A stretch of 56,105 bases of DNA, taken from an uncultured Clostridia bacterium. GTDB taxonomy: Bacteria > Bacillota > Clostridia > Oscillospirales > Ruminococcaceae. Positions 26,615 to 34,826 of the stretch are shown piece by piece. The translations under genes and the position numbers were made by a program. Below the pieces are notes generated by a model. That model worked only from the letters and a program-made list of their open reading frames with translations. It made no database searches and was not told where the DNA came from. The stretch covers positions 1 through 56,105 of the forward strand of contig CANQLR010000015.1 in NCBI GenBank assembly GCA_947624745.1. Direction: 5' to 3'. The first letter of the stretch is position 1. The number at the start of each line of letters is the position of its first letter.

Positions 26615-27757
26615 ATGGCAAGCTTATCACTCAAGCACATCTACAAAAAGTACGCAGGCGGCGTGGTTGCCGTATCGGACTTCTGCCTCGAGGTCAAGGA
26701 CAAGGAATTTATCATCTTCGTCGGACCTTCGGGCTGCGGCAAATCCACAACTCTCCGTATGATTGCGGGTCTTGAAGAGATCACCGACGGCGAGCTTTAC
26801 ATCGGCAACCGCCTTGTAAACGACATCGCCCCGAAGGACAGAGATATCGCGATGGTTTTCCAGAACTACGCCCTCTATCCGCATATGACCGTGTTCGAGA
26901 ACATGGCGTTCGGCCTTAAGCTCAGAAAGACGCCTAAGGATCAGATCGCGAGAAAGGTCGAGGAGGCCGCTCGCATACTTGACATCTCCCACCTTCTTGA
27001 CAGAAAGCCGAAGGCTCTCTCCGGCGGTCAGAGACAGCGTGTCGCTTTGGGACGCGCCCTCGTCCGCGAGCCTCAGGTCTTCCTTCTTGACGAGCCTCTT
27101 TCCAACCTCGACGCTAAGCTCCGTGCTCAGATGCGTACCGAGATCGCCCTCCTCCACAAGAAGCTCGGCACCACCTTCATCTATGTTACCCACGACCAGA
27201 CCGAAGCCATGACCATGGCCGACCGTATCGTCGTTATGAAGGACGGCTTCATTCAGCAGGTCGACACCCCGCAGACCCTCTACAGCTATCCCTGCAACCT
27301 CTTCGTCGCGGGCTTCATCGGCTCGCCCCAGATGAACTTCATCGACTCAAAACTCGTGAAGATCGACGGCAAGTACAACATCGAATTCGGCTCCGAAGAC
27401 ACCAAGGAAAGACGCGGCCGCAAGTTCTACATCGAGCTGCCCGAGTCTAAGGTCAACGAGGAAGCCCTTGCGCCTTATCTCAACAAGGAGATCATCACCG
27501 GCGTAAGACCCGAGTGCATCCACGACGAGGAAATGTTCATCTCGACCGCCAAGACCGGTATCATCGAGGCCACCGTAAACGTCGCCGAAATGATGGGCGC
27601 CGAGACCTATCTCTACCTCAACTGCGAGGGCATCAACCTCACCGCGCGCGTCTCGAACCGCTCGACCGCAAGGCCTCAGGACGTTATCCGGTGCGCTCTC
27701 GACGCGAACAGGATCCACATCTTCGATAAAGAGACCGAGAAGGTCATCATCAACTGA
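26615..27757 (+). CDS. Sugar ABC transporter ATPase, UgpC/MsmK/MsmX family
   Basis: 380 residues from the ATG behind aaagggagg. ATPase of carbohydrate ABC importers: Walker [11 protein letters not shown]-loop [24 protein letters not shown], signature [17 protein letters not shown], Walker [17 protein letters not shown], switch [15 protein letters not shown], then a C-terminal TOBE domain (residues ~240-370). In Firmicutes one such ATPase often energises many sugar permeases. No permease is beside it, in keeping with a shared 'housekeeping' ATPase; the solute-binding protein at 40303 is a possible client. Confidence 0.93.
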   Translation: MASLSLKHIYKKYAGGVVAVSDFCLEVKDKEFIIFVGPSGCGKSTTLRMIAGLEEITDGELYIGNRLVNDIAPKDRDIAMVFQNYALYPHMTVFENMAFGLKLRKTPKDQIARKVEEAARILDISHLLDRKPKALSGGQRQRVALGRALVREPQVFLLDEPLSNLDAKLRAQMRTEIALLHKKLGTTFIYVTHDQTEAMTMADRIVVMKDGFIQQVDTPQTLYSYPCNLFVAGFIGSPQMNFIDSKLVKIDGKYNIEFGSEDTKERRGRKFYIELPESKVNEEALAPYLNKEIITGVRPECIHDEEMFISTAKTGIIEATVNVAEMMGAETYLYLNCEGINLTARVSNRSTARPQDVIRCALDANRIHIFDKETEKVIIN

Positions 27758-27796
27758 TAACACACGGAATTCTTCATTTTTAAGCTCTCTACATAC

Positions 27797-27828
27797 CGCA
27801 ACGGGTCCACAAAAGTGGGCTCGTTGTG
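27797..27828 (+). terminator. Hairpin after the ABC ATPase gene
   Basis: GCAACG..GTCCAC and GTGGGC..CGTTGT form a stem of about 12 bp around AAAA (27797-27828). No T run follows, so it is either a weak terminator or an RNA-stabilising hairpin before the esterase gene. Confidence 0.4.
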
Positions 27829-27862
27829 GGTTTAGGGAAAAATTTCCGGGAAGGAGAACCAA

Positions 27863-29092
27863 ATGAACCTCAGAAAATTTTTCGCCTGCATACTCACCGC
27901 CACCCTCTCGATGGGGCTGCTGTCGGCCTGCGGAGGCTCCGCTCCGAAGGCGGGCCTCGAGTGGATAGACAACCCCTCGAACTGGGACGAATACCTTAAC
28001 AACGCCAAGATCACCTCGATAACCTCGCTCGGGAACAACTTCCGCCTCAAAAAAGCGATAGAAAAGGCCCGCAGCGGCGAGGACGTCAACATCTGCTACA
28101 TCGGCGGCTCGATAACCGAGGGCGACCACCTCGACACCTGCTACGCGAACCGCTCCTTCGAGGGCTTCCGCGACACCTACGGCAAGGGCAAGGGCGACAA
28201 TATCCACTACTTCAACGCCGGCATCTCCGGCACGCCGTCAAATCTCGGGGCGCTTCGCTTCGAGCGGGACGTTTTAAACAACGAGCCGGACATCGTCTTT
28301 ATCGAGTTTGCGGTGAACGACGGCGACGACGACGATACCAAGGCCGCCTACGAGGCGATGATACGCGACGCTCTTGAATACAAGTCGCAGCCCGCGATAA
28401 TCCTTCTCTTCGCGAGAATGCAGGAGGGCTGGACCTCGCAGGGCTGGAAAAAGGAGATCGGCGCCTACTATGACCTCCCGATGATAAGCTACGCCGACGG
28501 CATAACCTACCTTCTTGACGAGGGCGCGATGAAGTGGGAGGAATTTTCGAGCGACTACACCCACCCCCACGCCGAGGGAAACGCGATAGTGGCCGAGTTC
28601 ATCTCCTACTTCTATAACGAGGAGGACCGCGCCGAGGCTTCGGCCGAGGACGTGACTGTCCCCGCCGAGCCGATGTATACGACCTCCTTCTTCCAGGGCT
28701 GCCACATGGTCGAGCGTTCGAGCGGCGAGCCCAAGGATCTCGGCTCGTGGCGCAAGGCGAGCTCGGGCTTTCACTTCGAGGACGGCTGGACCAAGCTTTT
28801 CGACGACTCCAACGACCCGCTCGTGTTCGAGTTCGAGGGCAGGTGCGCCTACGTCGTCTACCCCGCAAAGGGCGAGGCGACCTTCTCCGACCTTGTCTGC
28901 GACGTCTACTTCGACGGCGAGCTTGTAAAGACGGTCGATTTCGGCGAGCACGTCGAGGGCGGCTGGGGCTGCCCGAACGTCGGGCCGCTTTACCGAAGCT
29001 TCTCGAAGGGCAGCTACCGACTCGAATTCAAGGCCAAGGAAGGCAGCGAAAAGAGCGACCTTCAGGTCCTCGCGATCGCGTATAACGACTGA
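27863..29092 (+). CDS. SGNH/GDSL-type esterase lipoprotein
   Basis: 409 residues. Signal peptide and lipobox LSACG; the Cys is the predicted lipid anchor. The SGNH domain (residues ~60-265) has ICYIGGSITEGD with the nucleophilic Ser, GISGT, FAVNDGDD with the block-III Asn, and SDYTHPHAEGN with the Asp/His pair. The C-terminal ~140 residues form a beta-rich region with FEGRCAYVVYPAKGEA. Such surface esterases commonly remove acetyl groups from plant polysaccharides. Shine-Dalgarno aaggaga before the ATG. Confidence 0.85.
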   Translation: MNLRKFFACILTATLSMGLLSACGGSAPKAGLEWIDNPSNWDEYLNNAKITSITSLGNNFRLKKAIEKARSGEDVNICYIGGSITEGDHLDTCYANRSFEGFRDTYGKGKGDNIHYFNAGISGTPSNLGALRFERDVLNNEPDIVFIEFAVNDGDDDDTKAAYEAMIRDALEYKSQPAIILLFARMQEGWTSQGWKKEIGAYYDLPMISYADGITYLLDEGAMKWEEFSSDYTHPHAEGNAIVAEFISYFYNEEDRAEASAEDVTVPAEPMYTTSFFQGCHMVERSSGEPKDLGSWRKASSGFHFEDGWTKLFDDSNDPLVFEFEGRCAYVVYPAKGEATFSDLVCDVYFDGELVKTVDFGEHVEGGWGCPNVGPLYRSFSKGSYRLEFKAKEGSEKSDLQVLAIAYND

Positions 29093-29114
29093 TAATTTGC
29101 AGGATAATCCAAAC

Positions 29115-29150
29115 GCCTCGGCCGAGCAAGTCTCGCCGGGGCTGTTTTTT
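29115..29150 (+). terminator. Terminator after the SGNH esterase gene
   Basis: GCCTCGGC (29115-29122) pairs over 8 bp with GCCGGGGC (29135-29142), followed by TGTTTTTT. Confidence 0.8.
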
Positions 29151-29171
29151 AATAATTTTTTTCGGGAGCTC

Positions 29172-29224
29172 TTGACAAAGCCGAAAAATTGTGATATTCT
29201 ATATATGCTCCAATCAGAGCATAT
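29172..29224 (+). promoter_or_regulatory. Promoter and palindromic operator of the RHH regulator
   Basis: TTGACA (29172-29177), 17-bp spacer, TATTCT (29195-29200). Directly after the -10 box is a perfect inverted repeat, ATATGCTC (29203-29210) and GAGCATAT (29217-29224), spaced by 6 bp. It covers the expected start of transcription, a placement typical of an autorepressor site. Confidence 0.65.
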
Positions 29225-29244
29225 CATGAACGGGAGGCATACTC

Positions 29245-29637
29245 ATGGAAACAAGCGAAAAGGTATCGGTCAATATGAACATCGCGACCCTGTCACAGAT
29301 AGACCTGCTGATTGACAAGGGATATTATTCCAACCGAAGCGACTTTATCAATCAGGCCGTGAGGCAGGCGCTCAGCGAGAACCGCTCGGTCATCGAGGAG
29401 GCGGGCAGGCAGCAGAAATCGCGGGATTACTCATGGTTCATCGGCGCGTCGTCCCTCGACAGGGAAGAGCTTATACAAGCCCGGGAAAGCGGCGTCAAGC
29501 TGAAAATAAAGGGCTACGGGCTTCTTTGCATCGACAGCGAGCTTGACGACCTCGCGCTCGAAAACGTCGAAAAAATTGACGTAAAGGGCAAGGTCATCTG
29601 CTCCGACAGGCTCAAAAAGCACTTCAATATCCGCTGA
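29245..29637 (+). CDS. Ribbon-helix-helix (CopG-like) regulator
   Basis: 130 residues. The first ~50 residues are a ribbon-helix-helix DNA-binding domain (KVSVNMNIATLSQIDLLIDKGYYSNRSDFINQAVRQAL): beta strand, two helices, with the SNRSDFI turn typical of the family. The C-terminal ~75 residues (SWFIGASSLDREELIQARESG...LKIKGYGLLCIDSELDD) are of unknown fold and may bind a ligand or partner. No toxin gene lies beside it, so it is more likely a transcription factor than an antitoxin. The palindrome in its promoter suggests autorepression. Confidence 0.82.
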   Translation: METSEKVSVNMNIATLSQIDLLIDKGYYSNRSDFINQAVRQALSENRSVIEEAGRQQKSRDYSWFIGASSLDREELIQARESGVKLKIKGYGLLCIDSELDDLALENVEKIDVKGKVICSDRLKKHFNIR

Positions 29638-29643
29638 AAAAAG

Positions 29644-29671
29644 GCCGCCGGCTTCCACGCAGGCGGCTCTT
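29644..29671 (+). terminator. Terminator after the RHH gene
   Basis: GCCGCC (29644-29649) and GGCGGC (29662-29667) followed by TCTTTC; A-rich upstream. Convergent with the DHHW gene. Confidence 0.6.
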
Positions 29672-29677
29672 TCATTA

Positions 29678-30772
29678 TCAAGTCATCGTCTCGCTCGAAT
29701 TGAGTATCATCGTCGAGTATATCATCAGCACGTCCGCGCCGTCGGCGTCCAAAAACCTCCCGAGCATAGGCGCGGCGAGGTATCTCGTGTCCACGAGCGT
29801 GATCTTTCTGTACGCTTCAATGAGGTGCGGCGCTAAAGACGACCCGAAGCTGTCGCGGAAGATAATAAGCTCCTTATCCGTCTTCGCGGCGGGGTTTTCG
29901 ATGCTCATAAGGCTCCTCGCCCCGCCAAGATATACCTCGTACGGGTCCGCGCCGCCCGCCCGGCCGAGGTCGTACACCCCCTGATACTCCCCCGTCTCGG
30001 CGTTATATACCCGCGCCCCGTCGATCTCGGGCGAGGAAATAATATACATCTCCTCCGCGCCGAGCGGAAGCGCCGACTGCCCGCAGAGTACCCCGTAAAA
30101 CCTTACGTCAAGCGGCTTTGCCTCCCACTGCCCCGAGAGGCTGACCCCCATTCCCTCGGCGAGAGCCTTTGCCGCCTCCCCAATTTTTTCTATCCGCCAG
30201 TGGGTGTCGGTGCGGTAATAATCCGAAAGCTCCAAATACGGGAAGATGTCGATATACTCGGCAAAATCCGCCTTTTCGGTGAGCTGCCTGACCATCTCGT
30301 CATAGTCAAGAGTCGGCGCGCCGCCGTCCCTCATAAAGTAGTTCTTGTCGGGGATCACCGAAAGATACACCGCCGAGGCCTTACCCTCAAGGAAGCTCTC
30401 GTAAATGAACCTCATTCTCTCCGCGGCGTGATCCACCGACCCCTCGTCGAGCGGAAAATCGAGCTTTGCGGCGTATCCGTCATGAAGATATATCCCGTTC
30501 GAGTCGCTCTGCATAAAAAGCCGATACTGCCCGAGCGCCTTTATCCTGCGAAAGCTCTCGCGGAAGGGAAACTGGTCGGCCGAATAGGTCTCGAACCCGC
30601 TCATAAATTCGCCGCTCAAAAGGCTGTCGGCATTTATTTCCGGCATTTGGGCGAGCTTTCTTCTCTCCGGCACCGATACCTCGCCGTCAGGCGTGATAAT
30701 CCCGAGCGCGAACAGCCCGAATATCCACCCCGCGCACACCGTCAAAACGGCATAGACCGTAAATTTTCTCAT
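29678..30772 (-). CDS. DHHW/AlgX-like SGNH domain protein
   Basis: 364 residues with one N-terminal anchor (VLTVCAGWIFGLFALGII). PERRKLAQMPEI and FETYSADQFPFRESFRRIKA, then SDYYRTDTHWRIEKIGEAAKAL, the 'DxHW' catalytic motif, place it in the DHHW/AlgJ-AlgX group of extracytoplasmic acetyltransferase or esterase domains. These act with an MBOAT protein to O-acetylate a secreted or wall polysaccharide. Last gene of the leftward lipoprotein-MBOAT-DHHW operon, 12 bp after the MBOAT stop, with TAGGAGG before the ATG. Confidence 0.85.
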   Translation of the reverse strand: MRKFTVYAVLTVCAGWIFGLFALGIITPDGEVSVPERRKLAQMPEINADSLLSGEFMSGFETYSADQFPFRESFRRIKALGQYRLFMQSDSNGIYLHDGYAAKLDFPLDEGSVDHAAERMRFIYESFLEGKASAVYLSVIPDKNYFMRDGGAPTLDYDEMVRQLTEKADFAEYIDIFPYLELSDYYRTDTHWRIEKIGEAAKALAEGMGVSLSGQWEAKPLDVRFYGVLCGQSALPLGAEEMYIISSPEIDGARVYNAETGEYQGVYDLGRAGGADPYEVYLGGARSLMSIENPAAKTDKELIIFRDSFGSSLAPHLIEAYRKITLVDTRYLAAPMLGRFLDADGADVLMIYSTMILNSSETMT

Positions 30773-30784
30773 CTTTCCGGCCTC

Positions 30785-32188
30785 CTAAAATCTGAAATAC
30801 AAAAACGGGTTGAACGAGCCGTCGACCAGATACCCGGTGCAAAGCGCCAGCAGCGCCAAAAGCGTCACCGGTTCGGCGACGGCGCGTACGGCCTCACCGT
30901 GCTTTGCGGAAAACAGCTTCATCACGCCGTTTTTGACCGCCGGGGTCGAGCCGACTGCCGCGACAGCAAGGGTCACGGCGTAGCTTTTAAGGTAATAAAG
31001 AGTCTCGGAGCTCATGATCGGCAGTCCGCCGAGGCCGAGCATGTCCCCGATCGTCCTGAACCCCTGCCCGAGGCTTTTTGCGTCGAAGATCACAAAGCTC
31101 ACCAAAACGCAGAGGATAAGGTAGACATGCGGCCAGAACCTCCCTTTTTCGAGCCGCTCAAGGTAAAAGCTCTTTTCCGAAAGGAGCAGCACCGCGAAAA
31201 ACAGCCCCCAGACGATGAACGTCCAGTCCGCGCCGTGCCAGAAGCCGGTCAGCAGCCAGACGGTGAAGATATTAAGGTACCACCGCGGCTTTGAAACGCG
31301 GTTGCCGCCCATCGGGATATAGACGTAATCGCGAAACCACGAGCCGAGGGTCATGTGCCAGCGCCGCCAGAACTCGGTCCCGCTCTTTGAAATAAACGGG
31401 TAGTTGAAGTTTTCGGGGAAGTCGAACCCCAAAATTTTCCCGAGACCGATGGCCATGTCGGAATAGCCGGAAAAGTCGTAGTAAATGTGGAGAGCGTAGG
31501 CGACGGCGTAAAGCCAGACAAACGCCACCGAGCTCCCCGACGAGGCCTTATATACCGAAACGAGCTCGCCCAAGCGGTTAGCAATAAGTATTTTTTTCGC
31601 GAGGCCGATGACAAAGCGGCTCGCCCCGGCGGCGGCCTTTTCGGCGGAGTGTGAGCGGCTTTTAAGCTGCTCCGCGATGTCGGAATAACGTACTATCGGC
31701 CCGGCGATGAGCTGCGGGAACATCGCGATGTACGCCCCGAGATCTATCGGGTTTTTCTGCGCGCTGACCCTTCCCCGCGAAACGTCGACGGTGTAGCTTA
31801 GCATCTGGAAGGTATAAAAGCTGATCCCGATCGGCAGGACGACGCCGAGGGTCTTCACCGAAAGTCCGGTCAGGCGGTCGAAATTCGTGATGAAAAAGTC
31901 GGCGTACTTGCAATACACCAAAAGCCCGATGCTGAATCCGCAGGAGAGCGCGGTGAAAAGCCTCCTCAGGCGAATTTTTTCGCGGAATTTTTCGATCAGC
32001 AGCCCGAAGACGTAGCCCTGCGCGATGGAGGCGAGCATAAAGACCGAGAATTTCGGCTCTCCCCACGCGTAAAAGCCGAGCGAGGCGACAAAAAGCACGC
32101 CGTTTTTCATGAACCTCGGCACGGCAAAGTAAAGCGCCAGAGTTATCGGAAAAAACCAAAAAAGAAACGGAATTGAAGAAAATACCAT
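30785..32188 (-). CDS. MBOAT family O-acyltransferase (AlgI/DltB-like)
   Basis: 467 residues with about ten TM helices. Family motifs are FYTFQMLSYTVDVSRGRV, FWRRWHMTLGSWFRDYVYIPMGGNRVSKPRWYLNIFTVWLLTGFWHGADWTFIVWG; the His in FWHGADW is the invariant active-site His. AlgI-type proteins move acetyl groups across the membrane to an extracytoplasmic acceptor protein such as the DHHW protein encoded next. The acceptor glycan is unknown. Confidence 0.93.
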   Translation of the reverse strand: MVFSSIPFLFWFFPITLALYFAVPRFMKNGVLFVASLGFYAWGEPKFSVFMLASIAQGYVFGLLIEKFREKIRLRRLFTALSCGFSIGLLVYCKYADFFITNFDRLTGLSVKTLGVVLPIGISFYTFQMLSYTVDVSRGRVSAQKNPIDLGAYIAMFPQLIAGPIVRYSDIAEQLKSRSHSAEKAAAGASRFVIGLAKKILIANRLGELVSVYKASSGSSVAFVWLYAVAYALHIYYDFSGYSDMAIGLGKILGFDFPENFNYPFISKSGTEFWRRWHMTLGSWFRDYVYIPMGGNRVSKPRWYLNIFTVWLLTGFWHGADWTFIVWGLFFAVLLLSEKSFYLERLEKGRFWPHVYLILCVLVSFVIFDAKSLGQGFRTIGDMLGLGGLPIMSSETLYYLKSYAVTLAVAAVGSTPAVKNGVMKLFSAKHGEAVRAVAEPVTLLALLALCTGYLVDGSFNPFLYFRF

Positions 32189-32210
32189 AAGCCCTCACAA
32201 GCGCGGCGTG

Positions 32211-33188
32211 TTATTCTGCGGACGGATAATCCCTGACGGTCACAAGAAACATCTCGTCAAGATAGCCGAGATCTATAAGATAGTCGTGAAGTTCGTCGGC
32301 GTTTTCCTGATTAAGGACGCCGATGTCGCAGTACGGCTCGCCTTCGTCGTTGTGATAAGTGCCCCACGACGTAACGCTGTATTTATCCGCAAGCTCATAG
32401 ACCAGCGTTCTTATCTCCTCGACGGTCTCGCTTCTACCGAGTTCTCCGACAGGGTCGCCCGTTTCATCGAGCTCGGGCACCGGGAAGGCGAAGGTGTTGT
32501 CGCCGCCCGCCTCGGACATATCCTCCTCGCAGTAAACGCTCAGCCCGTCGCCATAGACCTGCTTCGCGGTGTCGATGAATTTGTCGACGAGATCTCTCGC
32601 CCCGAAAACGTTCATGACGAAGTTGTTCGGCAGGGTCACGACGTAAAGCACCTCGGGCCAGCCGCACATATACGAGCGGTTCATCAGCCCGTCGCGAATG
32701 CCCTGACAGACGGCGTCGACGTCGCCCGGATCAATGACCGCATACGCCCCGCAGGTGAAGGTGTTGACGTTGAGCATGTGGCGCATGGCCGCCGCTTCGC
32801 CGATCTTTCCGACCATCTCCGCCGGGAAGCCGGTCGCGTCGTCGAGCATGGCCGCGTCGTCCTCGGTCGCGATGCTGTGCACGCCGGGCGCGTTTTCGAC
32901 CTGATTTTCCTCATTATAGTCGCCTCCGAAGGTCATAAAGCGGTCCTCCTCGGCGTAGGCGTCCCACACCCGCGCAATTGCGTCGACCGCGCCCGTGAGC
33001 GGGTTTTCGTCCTCCACATCGGGAGCGGAAGTGTCCTCGACCGCCTCCGCGGGAGGGTTGTCCTCTGCGGCTGCACTGTCGTTTGCGTTTTCGTTTCCGC
33101 CGCCGATTTCGGGCTCGGGCTTATCCCCGCACCCGACGAGCGAAAGAGCCATCGCGAAAGAAAGAATAATTGCAACAATTTTTTCCAT
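32211..33188 (-). CDS. Lipoprotein in the MBOAT operon
   Basis: 325 residues from the ATG at 33188, preceded by AGGAGG; a longer open frame upstream runs into repeat sequence. Signal peptide and lipobox LVGC, followed by a low-complexity acidic linker (Asp/Glu/Asn/Pro/Ala, ~45 residues). The mature protein has two related stretches, each with a (V/A)xxIxxLxYELxDKY or MVGKIGEAAAMR-like helix and a short beta segment. No family recognised. First gene of the operon, 22 bp ahead of the MBOAT gene, so it may help present or recognise the acetylated polymer. Confidence 0.75.
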   Translation of the reverse strand: MEKIVAIILSFAMALSLVGCGDKPEPEIGGGNENANDSAAAEDNPPAEAVEDTSAPDVEDENPLTGAVDAIARVWDAYAEEDRFMTFGGDYNEENQVENAPGVHSIATEDDAAMLDDATGFPAEMVGKIGEAAAMRHMLNVNTFTCGAYAVIDPGDVDAVCQGIRDGLMNRSYMCGWPEVLYVVTLPNNFVMNVFGARDLVDKFIDTAKQVYGDGLSVYCEEDMSEAGGDNTFAFPVPELDETGDPVGELGRSETVEEIRTLVYELADKYSVTSWGTYHNDEGEPYCDIGVLNQENADELHDYLIDLGYLDEMFLVTVRDYPSAE

Positions 33189-33282
33189 ATTGAACCTCCT
33201 GTGATTTATCCCTGCACTTATAATACGCCCGCGCGGGCCAAAATATTGCAGTAAAAAATATTTTTCGGGATAAACTACAGTT

Positions 33283-33311
33283 ATTATATACCGGGTGGGG
33301 GAGGTTGTCAA
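33283..33311 (-). promoter_or_regulatory. Sigma-A promoter of the MBOAT operon
   Basis: Leftward TTGACA (33311-33306), 17-bp spacer, TATAAT (33288-33283). Both boxes are exact. A ~90-nt leader follows. Repeat block E starts two bases upstream of the -35 box. Confidence 0.85.
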
Positions 33312-33730
33312 GCGGGGCGAAACCCCAACATTCGCGAAGCAAATGTTGTCCGCCGCGCCAGCGGTTTTACACTATCTTAAGAAAAAGCAGGAATTTCGAC
33401 ATTTTAAAAGCTCTGAAAAACTGCTCCGCGGCGGGAAGCACGTCAGAGACGTGCTTAGGGCTTCGCCCCTGCCCCCTGTGTCTTGCGAATTTCGCGATAA
33501 CCCCGCATGGGTTGCTGAAAGGTATTCGCTCGCAGGCTCGCTCATGCTATTTTAAGCCCCACCCCCTCCGCCCCTTGCGCAGACTTGCAGCTATAAATCA
33601 GCCCCCTCCCTGTGGGAGGGGGCTCTTTGCCTACGCATACAAGCGAAGCCCCGTGTGAGCCTTCGGTTCACGTTCTGCCAAATAAGGGTCCCGCAAAGTC
33701 GCAAGACTTTGCGGGAAGAGGAGGAGCGAC
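33312..33730 (+). repeat. Modular hairpin repeat, copy E
   Basis: No gene. Same module order as copies B and C: M1 33314-33355 (arms around CAACATT/AATGTTG instead of the AAAGCCCAT/ATGGGCTTT seen at 8413); linker 33363-33427; M2 33431-33469 with different arms (AGCACGTC/GACGTGCT); M3 33519-33569; M4 33600-33624; M6 33690-33724 (arms CCGCAAAGTC/GACTTTGCGG, then GAAGAGGAGG). 33731-33870 continues with short palindromes and no gene. Confidence 0.8.
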
Positions 33731-33870
33731 GGAGTGAATGAGCGGCGGCATATTTCAGCTTTTAAAATGCCGTCGCGAACGATACGTAGTCCGCGACGAC
33801 GAGCGCGACAGAACAGGCGCCCACTCCGTGGGCGCCTCGGGGCTTCTCCCCGTCACCCAAACTTCGACCC

Positions 33871-34251
33871 CTACTCCCTCCCCACCCCATTCTTTCTCCC
33901 CGTCCCCTCATAGCTCATCCTGATCATCCCCTCGATCTCCTTCATCGGCACGGTGCCGTCGAGGCGGACGGTGAGCCAGTGCGCCTTCGACATATGATAC
34001 GCCGGGTGGCAGCCCTCGCGCGCAAGAAGCGAGCCGAGCGCGATGGGGTCGCACTTGACGTTCAGGATATCGACCTCGCCGCCGTCAAGCCCCAGCTTTT
34101 CCCTGTTGATGCGCATGATCAGCGCGTACCATTTCCTGCTCTTTTTGTGGCGAAGGACCGCGTAATCCGGCTCGTCGTCCCAAGGATAGTCCGGCTCGGT
34201 CCCGAAATAGTCGAGGCAGAATTTCAGAACTTCCTCCCGCAGCGTGACCAT
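33871..34251 (-). CDS. MmcQ/YjbR family protein
   Basis: 126 residues. MmcQ/YjbR proteins are small, single-domain proteins with a double-stranded-DNA-binding-like fold. Seen here: EEVLKFCLDYFGTEPDYPWDDEPDYAVLRHKKSRKWYALIM, LNVKCDP and GCHPAYHMSKAHWLTVRLDGTVP, all characteristic. Role unknown. Start at 34251 behind AGGAGG; last gene of the leftward metG group, 12 bp after the kinase-like gene. Confidence 0.9.
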   Translation of the reverse strand: MVTLREEVLKFCLDYFGTEPDYPWDDEPDYAVLRHKKSRKWYALIMRINREKLGLDGGEVDILNVKCDPIALGSLLAREGCHPAYHMSKAHWLTVRLDGTVPMKEIEGMIRMSYEGTGRKNGVGRE

Positions 34252-34263
34252 ATTTTTCCTCCT

Positions 34264-34812
34264 TTAAAGCCCAAACCGCTCCTTGATCGCCCTTGCGGCC
34301 TCGGGAGCGGAAATTTCCGTGTTATCAATTTTCAGATAATTTTCAAACCCCGTCTCGCCGGGGAGGCTCTCGACCCGGCCGGTTTTTTCGTCCATGATGA
34401 GCGCCTCCGAAAATTCCAAATCCCGCTTGCCCGGCTTTTTGACGAGGCGGTTTTCGGTGCGGTTCCGCCTGAGCCTCTCGCCAAGATCGCACACAAGCTC
34501 GACAAGATAAACCTCCGCCCCGGCGTCCTCAAAAATTTTCCTTACGCTGTTTATGTACTGCCGATCGGCCTCGGCGGCGAAGTCCCAAATATAGGTGAAA
34601 ACAAGGCCGTAAAGCCCGCTTTTTGCGAAATTTTTAAAGATTACGTTTCGCACGGCGTTGATGGTCTCGCCGTCGTACCGGCCGAAAACGCTCTTCACGA
34701 GGTCGATGCTCATGTGGTTGTGAAAGAGCCTCAGGTCGGTGATCTTACAGAGCTCCTGCCCTACGGTCATCTTCCCCGAGGCCCCTCCGCCGATGATAAT
34801 TACAAGCTTCAC
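34264..34812 (-). CDS. P-loop kinase-like protein (shikimate kinase-like fold)
   Basis: 182 residues from a GTG at 34812, chosen because GGAGG lies seven bases upstream. MKLVIIIGGGASGKMTVGQELCK is a Walker A (GGGASGKMT); EVYLVELVCDLGERLRRNRTENR resembles the lid region of small-molecule kinases. No Walker B of AAA type. Probably phosphorylates a small molecule; the substrate is not evident. It overlaps no neighbour but follows the membrane protein gene by 14 bp. Confidence 0.75.
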   Translation of the reverse strand: MKLVIIIGGGASGKMTVGQELCKITDLRLFHNHMSIDLVKSVFGRYDGETINAVRNVIFKNFAKSGLYGLVFTYIWDFAAEADRQYINSVRKIFEDAGAEVYLVELVCDLGERLRRNRTENRLVKKPGKRDLEFSEALIMDEKTGRVESLPGETGFENYLKIDNTEISAPEAARAIKERFGL

Positions 34813-34826
34813 GGCGCTTCCTCCGC

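Noticed and set aside
29245-29637. RHH protein as antitoxin
   Set aside because: No partner toxin gene on either side; terminators isolate the gene.
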